From positions 1 to 50,409 of IMG/VR virus record IMGVR_UViG_3300045968_000249: a stretch of DNA of 50,409 bases; one strand, given 5' to 3'. The notes below the pieces were generated by a model. That model ran no database searches. It was not told where the DNA came from and saw nothing but the letters and a program-made list of their open reading frames with translations. Made by a program: the position numbers and the translations under genes. Positions 8,602-16,909 of the stretch are shown one piece after another (within the stretch, counting starts at the first letter, position 1; every line of letters begins with the position of its first letter). This DNA is from a virus.

Positions 8602-9906
8602 GTGACCGGAGCCGACACACAGGTCATTGATGGGATTCTCAAGGACTACTACGAGGATTTCGTCTCTGAACAAGTCAACAACAAAAACCAGCTGAAAGAC
8701 CTGTTCGGGTTCAAGGACTCGGACTTCGCGGGTAGGGAAAAAGTCTACACCGCGCACGTGTCGCGCAACACCTCACCCTTCTTCAGCGGTGAGGATGGCG
8801 CGTTCGCAGAAGCCGGCGCGCAGGGTCACGTCCAGGTGCGTGTCGGGCAACGGAAGCTGATGGGCCGCATCCGCCTCACCTATGAGGCGATGCACGATTC
8901 GTTGCAGAGTCGCGGGGCCTTCAAGCAGGCGCGGCGCGACGAGAATCAGGGGCTCATCAAGGACATCGCGCGCAAAGAGGAATACGCCCTGGCCACCGAA
9001 GGCCGCGGCATTCTCGCGCTCATCGATGAAGTCACGCCCTCAGGCGATACGACCCTCGAGCTCGACGCGCCCGGCGGCATCACCAACGACAACTTCGGCA
9101 ATCGCTTTTGCCAAGTGGGTATGTATGTCGGGGCGGTCAATCCTGGCACCGGCGCATTGCGCACCACCGTGCGGAAGATCACGGCCTGCAACAGCGATGG
9201 GACCGACGTCACCCTCGATGGCGTCGGCGGCTCGACCTGGGCAAACAATGACTACCTCGTCCAGTGTGCCAATAGCGACGTCACCGATGTGCTCGATTCG
9301 AGCTACGAGCATGCGTTCTGGGGCCTGATGGCCCTGGTCGATGACGGCACCTATCGCAACAACTACTTCGGCGTCGACCGCTCCGTCTGGGGGAACTTCT
9401 CGAGCTACGTCAAGCCCTCGACCGGCACGCTGAGTTTCGACCTGTTGCAGCAAGTGGCCGACATCCTCGATCAGAAACTCGGATCGACGATCGACCTGCT
9501 ACTCGCGCATCACTCCACGCGCCGCCTCTACATCAAGATGCTGCTGGGTGACCGCCGCTTCGTCGGCAATCACGTGCAGCGTCCCGATGGCGGCACGGTC
9601 GCCTTTACCCAGGGCGATCTGACGATGGGCGAAGTGCCCATCAAAGCGATTCGTGATTTCCCACTCGACGTGATGATGCTGTTGGACAAAGCGAATTCCG
9701 GCTGGGTGGTCTACGAATCAGAAAAGGGCAAGTGGGTGGACGAGGACGGTCAGATTCTCGTCCGCGCCGGCGTCGGATCCGCGGCGCGCGATGCCTTCGA
9801 GGCGTGGTACCGGATCAGAAGGCAATATCACCTCAGGTATCCGGGGTACAACGCACGACTCGACGCGATTACCGGTCAGTCGTTGGTCATCGTCCGCGCT
9901 GAATAA
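8602..9906 (+). CDS. Major capsid protein (HK97-like fold inferred)
   Basis: A 434-residue product, the usual size for an HK97-fold shell protein, with a GTG start preceded by GAGGGA. The early EHAHVSRNTS-like region, the RKLMGRIRLTYEAM stretch (about 77-90), a spine-helix-like KQARRDENQGLIKDIARKEEYALATEG and the late SVWGNFSSYVKP and DLLLAHHSTRRLYIKMLLGDRRF segments fit capsid proteins of podo- and siphoviruses. It follows the scaffold and is followed by a strong hairpin terminator, as expected for the most abundant virion protein. No N-terminal prohead-protease sequence is evident. Confidence 0.85.
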   Translation: MTGADTQVIDGILKDYYEDFVSEQVNNKNQLKDLFGFKDSDFAGREKVYTAHVSRNTSPFFSGEDGAFAEAGAQGHVQVRVGQRKLMGRIRLTYEAMHDSLQSRGAFKQARRDENQGLIKDIARKEEYALATEGRGILALIDEVTPSGDTTLELDAPGGITNDNFGNRFCQVGMYVGAVNPGTGALRTTVRKITACNSDGTDVTLDGVGGSTWANNDYLVQCANSDVTDVLDSSYEHAFWGLMALVDDGTYRNNYFGVDRSVWGNFSSYVKPSTGTLSFDLLQQVADILDQKLGSTIDLLLAHHSTRRLYIKMLLGDRRFVGNHVQRPDGGTVAFTQGDLTMGEVPIKAIRDFPLDVMMLLDKANSGWVVYESEKGKWVDEDGQILVRAGVGSAARDAFEAWYRIRRQYHLRYPGYNARLDAITGQSLVIVRAE

Positions 9907-9922
9907 GCGCGACGAGAAGGGC

Positions 9923-9959
9923 CGCGCGCCGGTGATGTCGGGAGCGCCGGCGCGCGTTT
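9923..9959 (+). terminator. Rho-independent-like terminator after the major capsid gene
   Basis: A perfect 10-bp GC stem (CGCGCGCCGG at 9923-9932 with CCGGCGCGCG at 9947-9956), a 14-nt loop, then TTT. The short T run suggests partial termination that still lets downstream genes be read. Confidence 0.65.
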
Positions 9960-9978
9960 CCGCAAAAAGGAGAGGCGA

Positions 9979-10416
9979 ATGGAAGGATTTCTCAATCCCT
10001 ACGATTGGGTCGAAGCGGGCAACCGCACCAGCAAGACGCTCACCGTCACCTATGACGGCAAATCCTGGGAACTGCCGCCCTATCCGGCGGTGAACAAACT
10101 CCCACAGATCGTCGCCAGGAAGGCCATTGAACAACATCCGCTGATGGGCAGTGAGGATCCGACCAATCCGAACTACTTCATCTCCCTGGTGTTCGTGCGC
10201 GGGTGGGAAATCGGTGGCGAACCGATGGCCGACACGCCTATCGAACAAAGCAGATCAATCGAACGCATTGACGTGTCGTTGCTCGACCCCGACCGGCAAC
10301 GGGGCCGCGAAACCGTGCATTTCGGCCGGCTGAAACCGGAACGCATGCACGACATGCCAGGCGCGAGCGACAGCGCGCGGACCGGTTCAATGAGCACGTT
10401 TTCGGGTGATGCCTGA
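9979..10416 (+). CDS. Hypothetical head-region protein
   Basis: A 145-residue product with a strong SD (AAAAGGAGAGG) ahead of the ATG. The start (GFLNPYDWVEAGNRTSKTLTV) is followed by beta-like sequence, and the C-terminus is Ser/Thr/Met-rich. The family is not recognised. It directly follows the capsid terminator and ends in a 1-bp overlap with the next gene, so it belongs to the same structural operon. Confidence 0.7.
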   Translation: MEGFLNPYDWVEAGNRTSKTLTVTYDGKSWELPPYPAVNKLPQIVARKAIEQHPLMGSEDPTNPNYFISLVFVRGWEIGGEPMADTPIEQSRSIERIDVSLLDPDRQRGRETVHFGRLKPERMHDMPGASDSARTGSMSTFSGDA

Positions 10417-10943
10417 TGCCTGAGGACTTTGCGATGGCGCAATTGCGCCGAGCGCTCGACGAGCGGCGGCCCCCACCGCCGACCACGCCCTCGATGCGCG
10501 CGCCCACCACCTGGGAACGCATTGGCGGAGGTTTGCAATCGGCGGTGGAGAGTCTGTCGAAACAGCCACTTGCCCGCATTGCCGATTTGGCCGGGCTGGT
10601 GAATCTGGACGCGGCGAAGCGGGAATTCAGCGAGCCGTATAGCGGCGTGCGCTACGCCACGATGCCGAGCGGGCCGTTCAAGTGGGGCAACAAAACCTTG
10701 GAATTGCTCGACGACACGGTAGGCCCACGACTCAACGCGTCGGGCGAATCGATGGCCTCGAGCGAAGCCCTGAGTCGGATGTCTGGGATGAAAGACCGGG
10801 GCCAGAAGTTTGTCGTGCGCCGCGGCGGCATGACGCGCGAACTCATCGGACCGACTGCGGTCGATTACAACCCGCGCCCTGGTGAGGAATACGGCGTCTT
10901 GCGCGACGGGGTGTTCAGCTTGCTTCAGCGGGGAGGACGGTAG
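10416..10943 (+). CDS. Hypothetical protein, proline-rich N-terminus
   Basis: A 175-residue product overlapping both neighbours by 1 bp (TGATG at the start, TAGTG at the end). The N-terminal region has a proline run (RRPPPPTTP, about 18-26), then a helical segment, then a mixed domain with a RRGGMTRELIGP stretch. No known family is evident. Tight coupling puts it in the head-gene operon. Confidence 0.65.
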   Translation: MPEDFAMAQLRRALDERRPPPPTTPSMRAPTTWERIGGGLQSAVESLSKQPLARIADLAGLVNLDAAKREFSEPYSGVRYATMPSGPFKWGNKTLELLDDTVGPRLNASGESMASSEALSRMSGMKDRGQKFVVRRGGMTRELIGPTAVDYNPRPGEEYGVLRDGVFSLLQRGGR

Positions 10944-11461
10944 TGCCGCCGCCGGTGAACTGGATTGAAGATCAGAATCCGTTTCGCCTCTCGACGCCGC
11001 CGTACTGGTGGTTGCGTCGGCTGGCCGAAATCGATCCGGCCCTGCGCATCCTGCCGGCGCTCAACAATTTTTGCTACATCGTCGGACGCAAAACGCCCCG
11101 CGCGAAGCAGCTGCGCTGGCTGACCAACGTCGCGAAGTTCACCGACAACCGCGGCGAACAGCAACGCTTGATTGCGCATGCGTGCGTCTACGTGAAAACG
11201 CTCACGACGTTCGACATTGCCGGCGAGAACTTTTTCGGCTGGTTGCAGGCCGCGGATAGCTGGAACCCCGCGAATCGCGCCGCCCCGTCGATTGACGTGG
11301 CGATTGACCGCACCATCGACGCCATCGACGCGAAAGAAGCCCGCGACGCGGCGCGGCAGGATGCCGCCATCGCGGATGAAGCAGAGATGCGGGGTAGTTC
11401 CGCCTACACCGCATTGCTCCTCAGGCGCGGAAACATGACGTTTGTGCAGAACCCACACTAA
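10943..11461 (+). CDS. Hypothetical structural-region protein
   Basis: A 172-residue product with a GTG start in a TAGTG overlap. It opens with PPPVNWIEDQNPFRLSTPPY and an aromatic WWLRRLAEIDP segment. It is mainly helical, with an Ala/Asp-rich C-terminal helix rich in Arg and Ala. No family is recognised. It lies between capsid and structural beta-proteins and may be a virion or assembly factor. Confidence 0.65.
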   Translation: MPPPVNWIEDQNPFRLSTPPYWWLRRLAEIDPALRILPALNNFCYIVGRKTPRAKQLRWLTNVAKFTDNRGEQQRLIAHACVYVKTLTTFDIAGENFFGWLQAADSWNPANRAAPSIDVAIDRTIDAIDAKEARDAARQDAAIADEAEMRGSSAYTALLLRRGNMTFVQNPH

Positions 11462-11517
11462 CCGAGCGTGCGACTGTCCCGGCTGCACGGCGGGCCTCGC
11501 ACAAGGAGACGTGCTCA

Positions 11518-11988
11518 ATGGCTCTCTCACTCGAAGATGCTGTCAAGGTCAAAGAAAAGTGCCGCGCGGAATCGCGGAAGCCCAAAACACAGGGCCTCAT
11601 CAAAGCCCTGTTTATGTATATCGCCCAGCACAAGAACAATCCGAAGTTGCAGCTGGTGCCGTTCGACGCCATCTCGAGCGCGACGACCGGTTCCGGCGTC
11701 GTGATGGCGGATGTGGCGTGCCGGCTCTATGGCGTGTTCGTGAAATCGCCCACGGGCTCGTCCGCGACGACCTACTTCAAGATCACCGACGACGAAACCA
11801 CGGCCTCAGGCACCGCATTCGATATCGGCATCGGCGTCGCGGCCACCATCGAACACTTTCTCGCGTTTCCTGATGGGAAGGTGATGGCCAACGGCGTCGC
11901 CGTCATGGCGAACACGGCGATTGACGGGTCAACCGGTTCCTCGTCCGCCGACCGACCGAGCGGATTCGTGATCGTCGGCGGCTCCTAA
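11518..11988 (+). CDS. Putative beta-rich virion protein
   Basis: A 156-residue product with a good SD (AAGGAG). A helical N-terminus (about 1-40) is followed by a Ser/Thr/Gly-rich beta domain with TYFKITDDETTASGTAFD and a FPDGKVMANGVAVMAN stretch. That pattern resembles small decoration or tail-associated beta-sandwich proteins, and similar segments recur in the products at 12550 and 19564. A head decoration role is plausible, not shown. Confidence 0.65.
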   Translation: MALSLEDAVKVKEKCRAESRKPKTQGLIKALFMYIAQHKNNPKLQLVPFDAISSATTGSGVVMADVACRLYGVFVKSPTGSSATTYFKITDDETTASGTAFDIGIGVAATIEHFLAFPDGKVMANGVAVMANTAIDGSTGSSSADRPSGFVIVGGS

Positions 11989-12040
11989 GCCGCCGCAGCA
12001 GTGCCGTTCGCCCTTGGCCGCACACCGGGGCAATCGGTAG

Positions 12041-12078
12041 GCCGCGCCGGGATTCTTCGCCGTCCCGGCGCGGCTCCC
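12041..12078 (+). terminator. Hairpin terminator
   Basis: A perfect 12-bp stem (GCCGCGCCGGGA at 12041-12052 and TCCCGGCGCGGC at 12063-12074) with a 10-nt loop, followed by the pyrimidine-rich TCCCCTTC. It lies in the 134-bp gap after the gene ending at 11988. With no true U run it may only attenuate. Confidence 0.6.
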
Positions 12079-12122
12079 CTTCACGGCGAAGCGGCGGTAG
12101 GGGCCGCAATGCCGAGGACACC

Positions 12123-12539
12123 ATGATTCGCGATTACAACGTCGATCCGACCTACAGTCAATTTGCGCGTCAGACGATTGCCCTGACTGTCAACGAAGGC
12201 GCGTCCGTCTCGGCCGTGGCCGTCTGTGGGTTTCGGTCCGAGATGGCCGGCACGATCATCAGTGCGATTTTTCGCTGTAACACTCTGACCGACGCGGACG
12301 ATTCAGCGCGTGTCGACGTGCACAAGAACGGCGTGTCAATTCTGTCGGCCGCGGTCGACCCGACGACGGCCTCATCCACGACCACCTTCACGCTGACCGA
12401 TACCGACCTCGCGGACGGCACGCTGATTACCGGCGTGGTCACCACCGGCGCGGGTGATGCGATCCGCGGCTACTTTCAATTTGAAATTCGGCCCGACCTG
12501 GGCAGCGAAGAACTGACCAGTCCGATTTCGAACAGCTAG
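12123..12539 (+). CDS. Putative beta-sandwich virion protein
   Basis: A 138-residue product, almost wholly predicted beta, Thr/Val/Ala/Asp-rich and without charged helices. It contains VDVHKNGVSILSAAVDPTT and a FTLTDTDLADGTLITG stretch, a pattern seen in phage fibre and decoration domains in which a small molecule-like 'jelly roll' repeats a DTDL turn. A capsid or tail decoration protein is likely by composition and position. Confidence 0.65.
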   Translation: MIRDYNVDPTYSQFARQTIALTVNEGASVSAVAVCGFRSEMAGTIISAIFRCNTLTDADDSARVDVHKNGVSILSAAVDPTTASSTTTFTLTDTDLADGTLITGVVTTGAGDAIRGYFQFEIRPDLGSEELTSPISNS

Positions 12540-12549
12540 GAGGCGAGTC

Positions 12550-12945
12550 GTGATGATTGGCTCGAGTGCGCAAGCCACACTGCGCAACTTCTATCGCGAC
12601 GTCTCGACAAATTGGAGCGTCGCCACGACCGACACCGGGACGGCCACGAGAATCGCCGGCAAAACCGGATTCACGATGTTCGTTCAGCGCGTGAACATTT
12701 ACATCGAAGCGGCTGGGGCCGTGACTTATATCCTGCGGTCCGAAGACGATACCGTCGAAATCGCACGTGTGCCCGCGTCCTCGACGGTCGGCAATCTCTT
12801 GACCTACGACTACGGCGAAGAAGGCAAGGCGCTTCCGGAGGGTCAGGGGCTCGAAGCCGCCATTTCTGGGGCTAACAACGGGCTCGAATGCCACGTCGAA
12901 GCCTATCTCCGACAGACAAGCCCGCTCCCACCGTCAGGGCTGTAA
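12550..12945 (+). CDS. Putative beta-rich virion protein
   Basis: A product of 130-131 residues. AGGAGG at 12538-12543 serves either GTG at 12550 or ATG at 12553; both give almost the same protein. It is beta-rich (RVNIYIEAAGAVTYILRSED), with a LPEGQGLEAAISGANNGLECHVE ending like that of small beta-sandwich decoration proteins. It abuts the adaptor gene with no gap. Confidence 0.65.
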   Translation: MMIGSSAQATLRNFYRDVSTNWSVATTDTGTATRIAGKTGFTMFVQRVNIYIEAAGAVTYILRSEDDTVEIARVPASSTVGNLLTYDYGEEGKALPEGQGLEAAISGANNGLECHVEAYLRQTSPLPPSGL

Positions 12946-13650
12946 ATGGCGACGACGCTGAATTCGATCATCTATCAGGCCCGCAAGGTGCTCCTCGAGG
13001 ACACGCCGTCGTTCTGGACCGACGCCGAGCTTCTCGACATTGCGCTCAACGGCTGTCGCGATTTGTGGAAAGGGATCATCGACGTCTACCAGGATCACTT
13101 TCTCACGCTGGATGAATCGAATGTGAGCCTCGCCGCCAATGCGACGACAGCTTCCGGGGTGCCGAGTGACCTGTTTCGCGTGAAGTTCATCGAACCACGC
13201 GACCGCTCCACCTACATCAACACCTTCTTTTTCCCGCGCGACTATGCCAGCGACGAATTCCGTCGTGCCCGCACCCTCACTGGCCAGGACGCGACGGGCT
13301 GCATTTTCTTCTACGATGTGGTCGGCGCGGGCCCCCCGGTGGCCGCGCCATCGCTCTACATCTCCCCGAAGACCAACGCGGCGCTCAATCTGGCGGTCGG
13401 CTACATCGCCGGCATTTCCAGCAGTTTGACCACCGCGAGTAACAACCCGATTCCCGGCGAAACCGACAATGCGCTCAAAGCCTGGACCATTGCGTGGGCG
13501 CGCGCCAAGGACCGCGAGGACCGCTCGCCAGATCCCGAATGGTTGAAGGTCTATGGCGACGAAAAACTCGGCATCATCACAGCGGTGACGCCACGCCAGG
13601 AAGACGAACCCGATTACGTCGAGGGGCTGTTCGATGGCTATGAATTTTGA
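12946..13650 (+). CDS. Head-tail adaptor protein (SU10-adaptor-like)
   Basis: A 234-residue product. The N-terminus (ATTLNSIIYQARKVLLEDTP, then FWTDAELLDIALNGCRDLWK) has the helical signature typical of phage adaptor proteins of the SU10 type that attach below the portal in short-tailed phages. Central beta sequence and a C-terminal RQEDEPDYVEGLF tail follow. Adaptors form a dodecameric ring joining portal to tail nozzle. The N-terminal pattern is convincing and supports podovirus morphology. Confidence 0.8.
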   Translation: MATTLNSIIYQARKVLLEDTPSFWTDAELLDIALNGCRDLWKGIIDVYQDHFLTLDESNVSLAANATTASGVPSDLFRVKFIEPRDRSTYINTFFFPRDYASDEFRRARTLTGQDATGCIFFYDVVGAGPPVAAPSLYISPKTNAALNLAVGYIAGISSSLTTASNNPIPGETDNALKAWTIAWARAKDREDRSPDPEWLKVYGDEKLGIITAVTPRQEDEPDYVEGLFDGYEF

Positions 13651-13669
13651 TTCATTGTTGGAGACGAGA

Positions 13670-14131
13670 ATGAAGATGCTGTTTCTTATCCTTGTGCTGC
13701 TGGTCAGCACCCCTGCATGGGCTCAGACGACGAATCCCTGCACGGAACCGATTGGCTTCCAGATGTTGCCCGATGGTGAAGGGCAAGTCTTCGTGCCGCT
13801 GACCGAACACACCATGCTCGAGCCCGATGGGAAAACGCCACGCGTGGGCGAGTATTCCTACGCGCTGTTCAACGAAGGCACCAATCCGGACAATGGCACC
13901 CCGATTCAGGGACCAACGACCGTCCCGAAAAGCGCCTTCGCCTTGGTCGCCGGCACACCGGACTGTTATCAGGCCGATCTTCCGCAGACCATTCCAATGG
14001 ATGTTCGTTTAGTGGCGGCATTAAAAGCTCGCGGACCGAATGGGGAGTCAGGATGGTCCCCCATTTCAAACCCTTTCTCATCAGTGCCCAATGTGCCGAA
14101 ACCTCCGGGGAAGCCGGCAATCCGCCCGTAA
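13670..14131 (+). CDS. Secreted small protein with signal peptide
   Basis: A 153-residue product starting with MKMLFLILVLLVSTPAWA, a textbook Sec signal peptide with an AWA cleavage site before Gln. The ATG at 13670 was chosen over an in-frame ATG at 13634 because it has GGAG 6 bp upstream and puts the signal at the very N-terminus. The mature part contains four Cys-poor beta segments with one early and one late Cys, suggesting a disulphide, and ends Pro-rich (PNVPKPPGKP). It is the first of four adjacent small FN3/Ig-like proteins. Its function is unknown. Confidence 0.7.
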   Translation: MKMLFLILVLLVSTPAWAQTTNPCTEPIGFQMLPDGEGQVFVPLTEHTMLEPDGKTPRVGEYSYALFNEGTNPDNGTPIQGPTTVPKSAFALVAGTPDCYQADLPQTIPMDVRLVAALKARGPNGESGWSPISNPFSSVPNVPKPPGKPAIRP

Positions 14132-14427
14132 CGATTGCGATTCATACCTTCACGTCGCAGGTGTCGCTGTCGTCGCCTCAGGGCCTCTATGTGACATTCA
14201 CCGTGGGCGGACCGGTGAAAGTGTCGTCGTTAGAACTGGACCTGCTGGGCGATGGCTACCCGGAATGGGTTCAGAATTTCCCCGGCGAGCAAGACGGCCG
14301 CGAATGGACCGAAGGGAGCGTCATGCCCTACAAGACCGGGACGTTCGAACTGGTGATGCGCGCGCGAGATGTGCGCAACTGCTTCGCGCAGACCGGCGTC
14401 AAGCGCATCGTGACGGTGGTTCCATGA
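14053..14427 (+). CDS. Putative Ig/PKD-like beta protein
   Basis: A 124-residue product in a different frame, overlapping the previous gene by 79 bp; a GGGGAG-type SD precedes the ATG. The sequence from about residue 24 is wholly beta-like (VTIAIHTFTSQVSLSSPQGL; ELDLLGDGYPEWVQNF; GTFELVMRARDV), resembling a single PKD- or Ig-like fold. It ends in an ATGA overlap with the next gene. There is no clear signal peptide, unlike its neighbours, so the true start may differ. Confidence 0.6.
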   Translation: MVPHFKPFLISAQCAETSGEAGNPPVTIAIHTFTSQVSLSSPQGLYVTFTVGGPVKVSSLELDLLGDGYPEWVQNFPGEQDGREWTEGSVMPYKTGTFELVMRARDVRNCFAQTGVKRIVTVVP

Positions 14428-15116
14428 ACGCGCTGGTCCTGACGCTCGCGGCACAGGTCATTCTGCCGATGCCGCCCCAGATGACGATCGGCTATTCGCT
14501 GCCCGTCACGCAGGATTTGGGCTGCACTGAGTATTGGGTCAGCACGACCGTGAAGCTGGCCTGGAAACCCGTCGAAGACCACCAGACCATCTTCATCGAG
14601 GATATGGTGTTTGCGCAGGAGGTGCCGCAATTCTGGACGCTCTCGAGCTACGAGATTCACGTCTTCAAGAACGATAAATTCGTCAGCCAAATTGGGGTGC
14701 CCCCGCCGGCCACGAGTTACACCTACAAAGTCAGCGCGACAGCGACCACGGGCGGGCGCTACTGTTTCAAAGTCTATATGCGCGGCTTCTATGAATTCCT
14801 GCACAAGCCGCGCGAGGAAACGTGGCACAGCAACGTCATCACGCAGACGTTCCCCGCCGCCACATGGCACACGTTGACATGGCCGCCGGTCCTGGGCATT
14901 GAACTGAATGGCTATCAGGTGCGCGCCACGACCGACCCGGCCTTCATTGATAACTTCCTACTCATCGCGGGTGAAACCGATGAAGTCACCAATCCCTCGG
15001 TGACCTTCTATGTGGCCAAGCCTTACACGGTCTATCAAAAAATCAGTGCCATCAAACTGCTGGACACCGGTCCGCTCCCCAAAACACCCGGCCGCATGAC
15101 CGTGACGAGGAAATGA
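14424..15116 (+). CDS. FN3-like protein with hydrophobic leader
   Basis: A 230-residue product whose ATG overlaps the preceding stop (ATGA). The first about 15 residues are hydrophobic and may be a short signal. Two fibronectin type III-like domains follow: one with VKLAWKPVEDHQ, SSYEIHVFKND, TSYTYKVSATAT and YCFKVYMRGF, and a second with TLTWPPV, GYQVRATTD and FYVAKPYTVY. FN3 domains mediate protein or glycan contact on the surface. It is coupled to the next gene by another ATGA overlap. The role is unknown. Confidence 0.7.
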   Translation: MNALVLTLAAQVILPMPPQMTIGYSLPVTQDLGCTEYWVSTTVKLAWKPVEDHQTIFIEDMVFAQEVPQFWTLSSYEIHVFKNDKFVSQIGVPPPATSYTYKVSATATTGGRYCFKVYMRGFYEFLHKPREETWHSNVITQTFPAATWHTLTWPPVLGIELNGYQVRATTDPAFIDNFLLIAGETDEVTNPSVTFYVAKPYTVYQKISAIKLLDTGPLPKTPGRMTVTRK

Positions 15117-15466
15117 CCATGCTGACGTTCCTCGTGCTGCTGGTGGCGCAAACCACGCCCACGGTCAAACCGCTCGATTCGTATTGGTCGGCCAGCAGCT
15201 GCTTGACGGCGAACACGGTGCCGAACGCACCCTATACGTTGGCGTGGGATCCACTGCCGAGCCCGCAAGACCTAGTGCAATCCAATGGGAAGACCACGAC
15301 GTGGACGCTCGTCGACTACGAACTCTACATCACGGTGCTCACGCCCGGTAACATGCGCACCTTCACGCCGCGCACGTCAACGACGGAGTACGTCTTCACG
15401 ACGCCAGAAGCCGGGCAATTGTGCTTCTCGGTGATGGGCAGAGGCACCTATTTGTATTTGCCGTGA
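15113..15466 (+). CDS. Small FN3-like protein with signal-like N-terminus
   Basis: A 117-residue product beginning with a short hydrophobic leader (TMLTFLVLLVAQ). One FN3-like domain follows with YTLAWDPLPSPQD, VDYELYITVL, TEYVFTTPEAG and LCFSVMGRG. It is a shorter paralogue in style of the preceding protein (LAWxP ... CFxVxxRG). The ATG overlaps the previous stop. Together the four genes at 13670-15466 look like a small exported Ig-fold cassette inside the tail region. Confidence 0.65.
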   Translation: MTMLTFLVLLVAQTTPTVKPLDSYWSASSCLTANTVPNAPYTLAWDPLPSPQDLVQSNGKTTTWTLVDYELYITVLTPGNMRTFTPRTSTTEYVFTTPEAGQLCFSVMGRGTYLYLP

Positions 15467-15473
15467 GCGAACC

Positions 15474-15695
15474 GTGCCAGGGAAAATCAACATCTACAAC
15501 CTCGGTCAGCTGGGCGTCGATATTGTCAATGCGCCGTTTCAGGTTGAAGACGGCGCTTTTCTCTCGGCGCAGAACGGACAGATTTCCAACAAGGATGACC
15601 AGCTGGCCATCCGCAAACGCGATGGCATGAGCAAGGTCAACACCACCGCTGCTGCCGGTACGGTGCTAGCGTTTTTCATGGTTGCGAGTGACTGA
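15474..15695 (+). CDS. Stand-alone copy of the N-terminal domain of the following propeller protein
   Basis: A 73-residue product, GTG start. Residues 1-70 align along their whole length, without a gap, with the first 70 residues of the next protein: (M)PGKINIYNLGQLGV versus MPGKVNIYNPGAFGV, then a shared RDGMxKxNxTxAAG segment. It looks like a tandem partial duplication that kept only the N-terminal domain. It may occupy the same docking site on the tail as the full-length protein. Confidence 0.7.
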   Translation: MPGKINIYNLGQLGVDIVNAPFQVEDGAFLSAQNGQISNKDDQLAIRKRDGMSKVNTTAAAGTVLAFFMVASD

Positions 15696-16909
15696 TGCCT
15701 GGGAAGGTCAACATTTACAACCCCGGTGCCTTCGGCGTGCAGCGCACCAACAATCCCTTGCAAGTCAAGGACGGCGAACTGCTGTCGTCACAAAACGGCG
15801 TGCCGCGCCTCTATCGGGGCCGACTCGCGTTGTCGAAGCGCGACGGGATGAACAAAATCAACGCGACCACCGCGGCCGGCGCGATTCTCGCGATTTACAA
15901 CCTCCCCTTCAGCGAGGAAGAAGAAGTCAGCGGCGATCCGGTGGTGTTCCTTGCCGGCTCGAGCACCGGCACCGACCGGATTCAAACCTCGGAGGATGGC
16001 TCGACCTGGACGCTGCGCAATGACAACCTGGGCGCGGGCTCCCCCGCGTTCGGGGTGCGCTGCATTGCCTACTCGCCATCGCTCGATCTGCTGGTGGCGG
16101 TCGGTCACAACGGGTCGCAGAATGCGTGGTTTGCGACGTGTGACAATGCCGACCTCGACACGTGGACCATCGGTACGGCTGGCACCACCCCCGCGGCGCA
16201 CAATTGGGACACGGTATGTTGGTCAGAGACACTTGGCCTGTTCGTCGCGATGGCGCAGGTCGCCACACCGAGTAAAATTGCGACCTCCCCGGACGGCACG
16301 ACGTGGACGTTCCGCACGAACGCGCATGCCTCTCACACCTATATCGAAGTGATTTGGGTCGACGCGCTGGGCATCTTCATCGGCATTTCCGATACGGCTG
16401 GCAGCACGCGGGGCCACATGGTGACCTCGCCCGATGGGATCACCTGGACCGAACGCACCTACGATGCGACGGCGACCGCCAGCATGGGCGTCTCCGGCGT
16501 TGCATGGTCGGATAGCCAGGGAGTCGCGGTGGCGTGCGTGCGCTCGACGGGCGTCGGCGTGGCGAACAAGTTTTTCACGTCGCCCGATGGCATCACGTGG
16601 ACGCGTCGGACCGCGCCCTTCGACGTCCAATACACTGACGTCGAATGGTCCGCCGATCTGGGCCTGTTCGTCGCGGTCGCGCAAACCGGGACCAACGCGC
16701 AACAAATCGCGACCTCCCCGGATGGCGTGACCTGGACGGCGCGATCGTGCCCCACCGCGCGCAGCTGGAAATATGTGAAGTGGCGGAGCGCACAGGCGGC
16801 ATTTTTCATCGTTGGCACTGGCACCGACAAACTCATCACCTCGACCGATGGCACGACCTGGACGGAAATCTCGACGGCCATCAGCCAAGACTGGCAGGTA
16901 GTGATCTGA
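15695..16909 (+). CDS. Six-bladed propeller-like tail protein
   Basis: A 404-residue product. Residues 1-70 form a conserved attachment-like domain shared with the preceding gene. The rest contains six repeats about 50-60 residues apart, each ending in a T-S-x-D-G-x-T-W-T motif (SEDGSTWT, SPDGTTWT, SPDGITWT twice, SPDGVTWT, STDGTTWT). Such Asp-box-like turns mark beta-propellers such as BNR/sialidase folds. A tail or receptor-contact role is inferred. No sialidase catalytic Arg triad is apparent. It starts in a TGATG overlap. Confidence 0.75.
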   Translation: MPGKVNIYNPGAFGVQRTNNPLQVKDGELLSSQNGVPRLYRGRLALSKRDGMNKINATTAAGAILAIYNLPFSEEEEVSGDPVVFLAGSSTGTDRIQTSEDGSTWTLRNDNLGAGSPAFGVRCIAYSPSLDLLVAVGHNGSQNAWFATCDNADLDTWTIGTAGTTPAAHNWDTVCWSETLGLFVAMAQVATPSKIATSPDGTTWTFRTNAHASHTYIEVIWVDALGIFIGISDTAGSTRGHMVTSPDGITWTERTYDATATASMGVSGVAWSDSQGVAVACVRSTGVGVANKFFTSPDGITWTRRTAPFDVQYTDVEWSADLGLFVAVAQTGTNAQQIATSPDGVTWTARSCPTARSWKYVKWRSAQAAFFIVGTGTDKLITSTDGTTWTEISTAISQDWQVVI

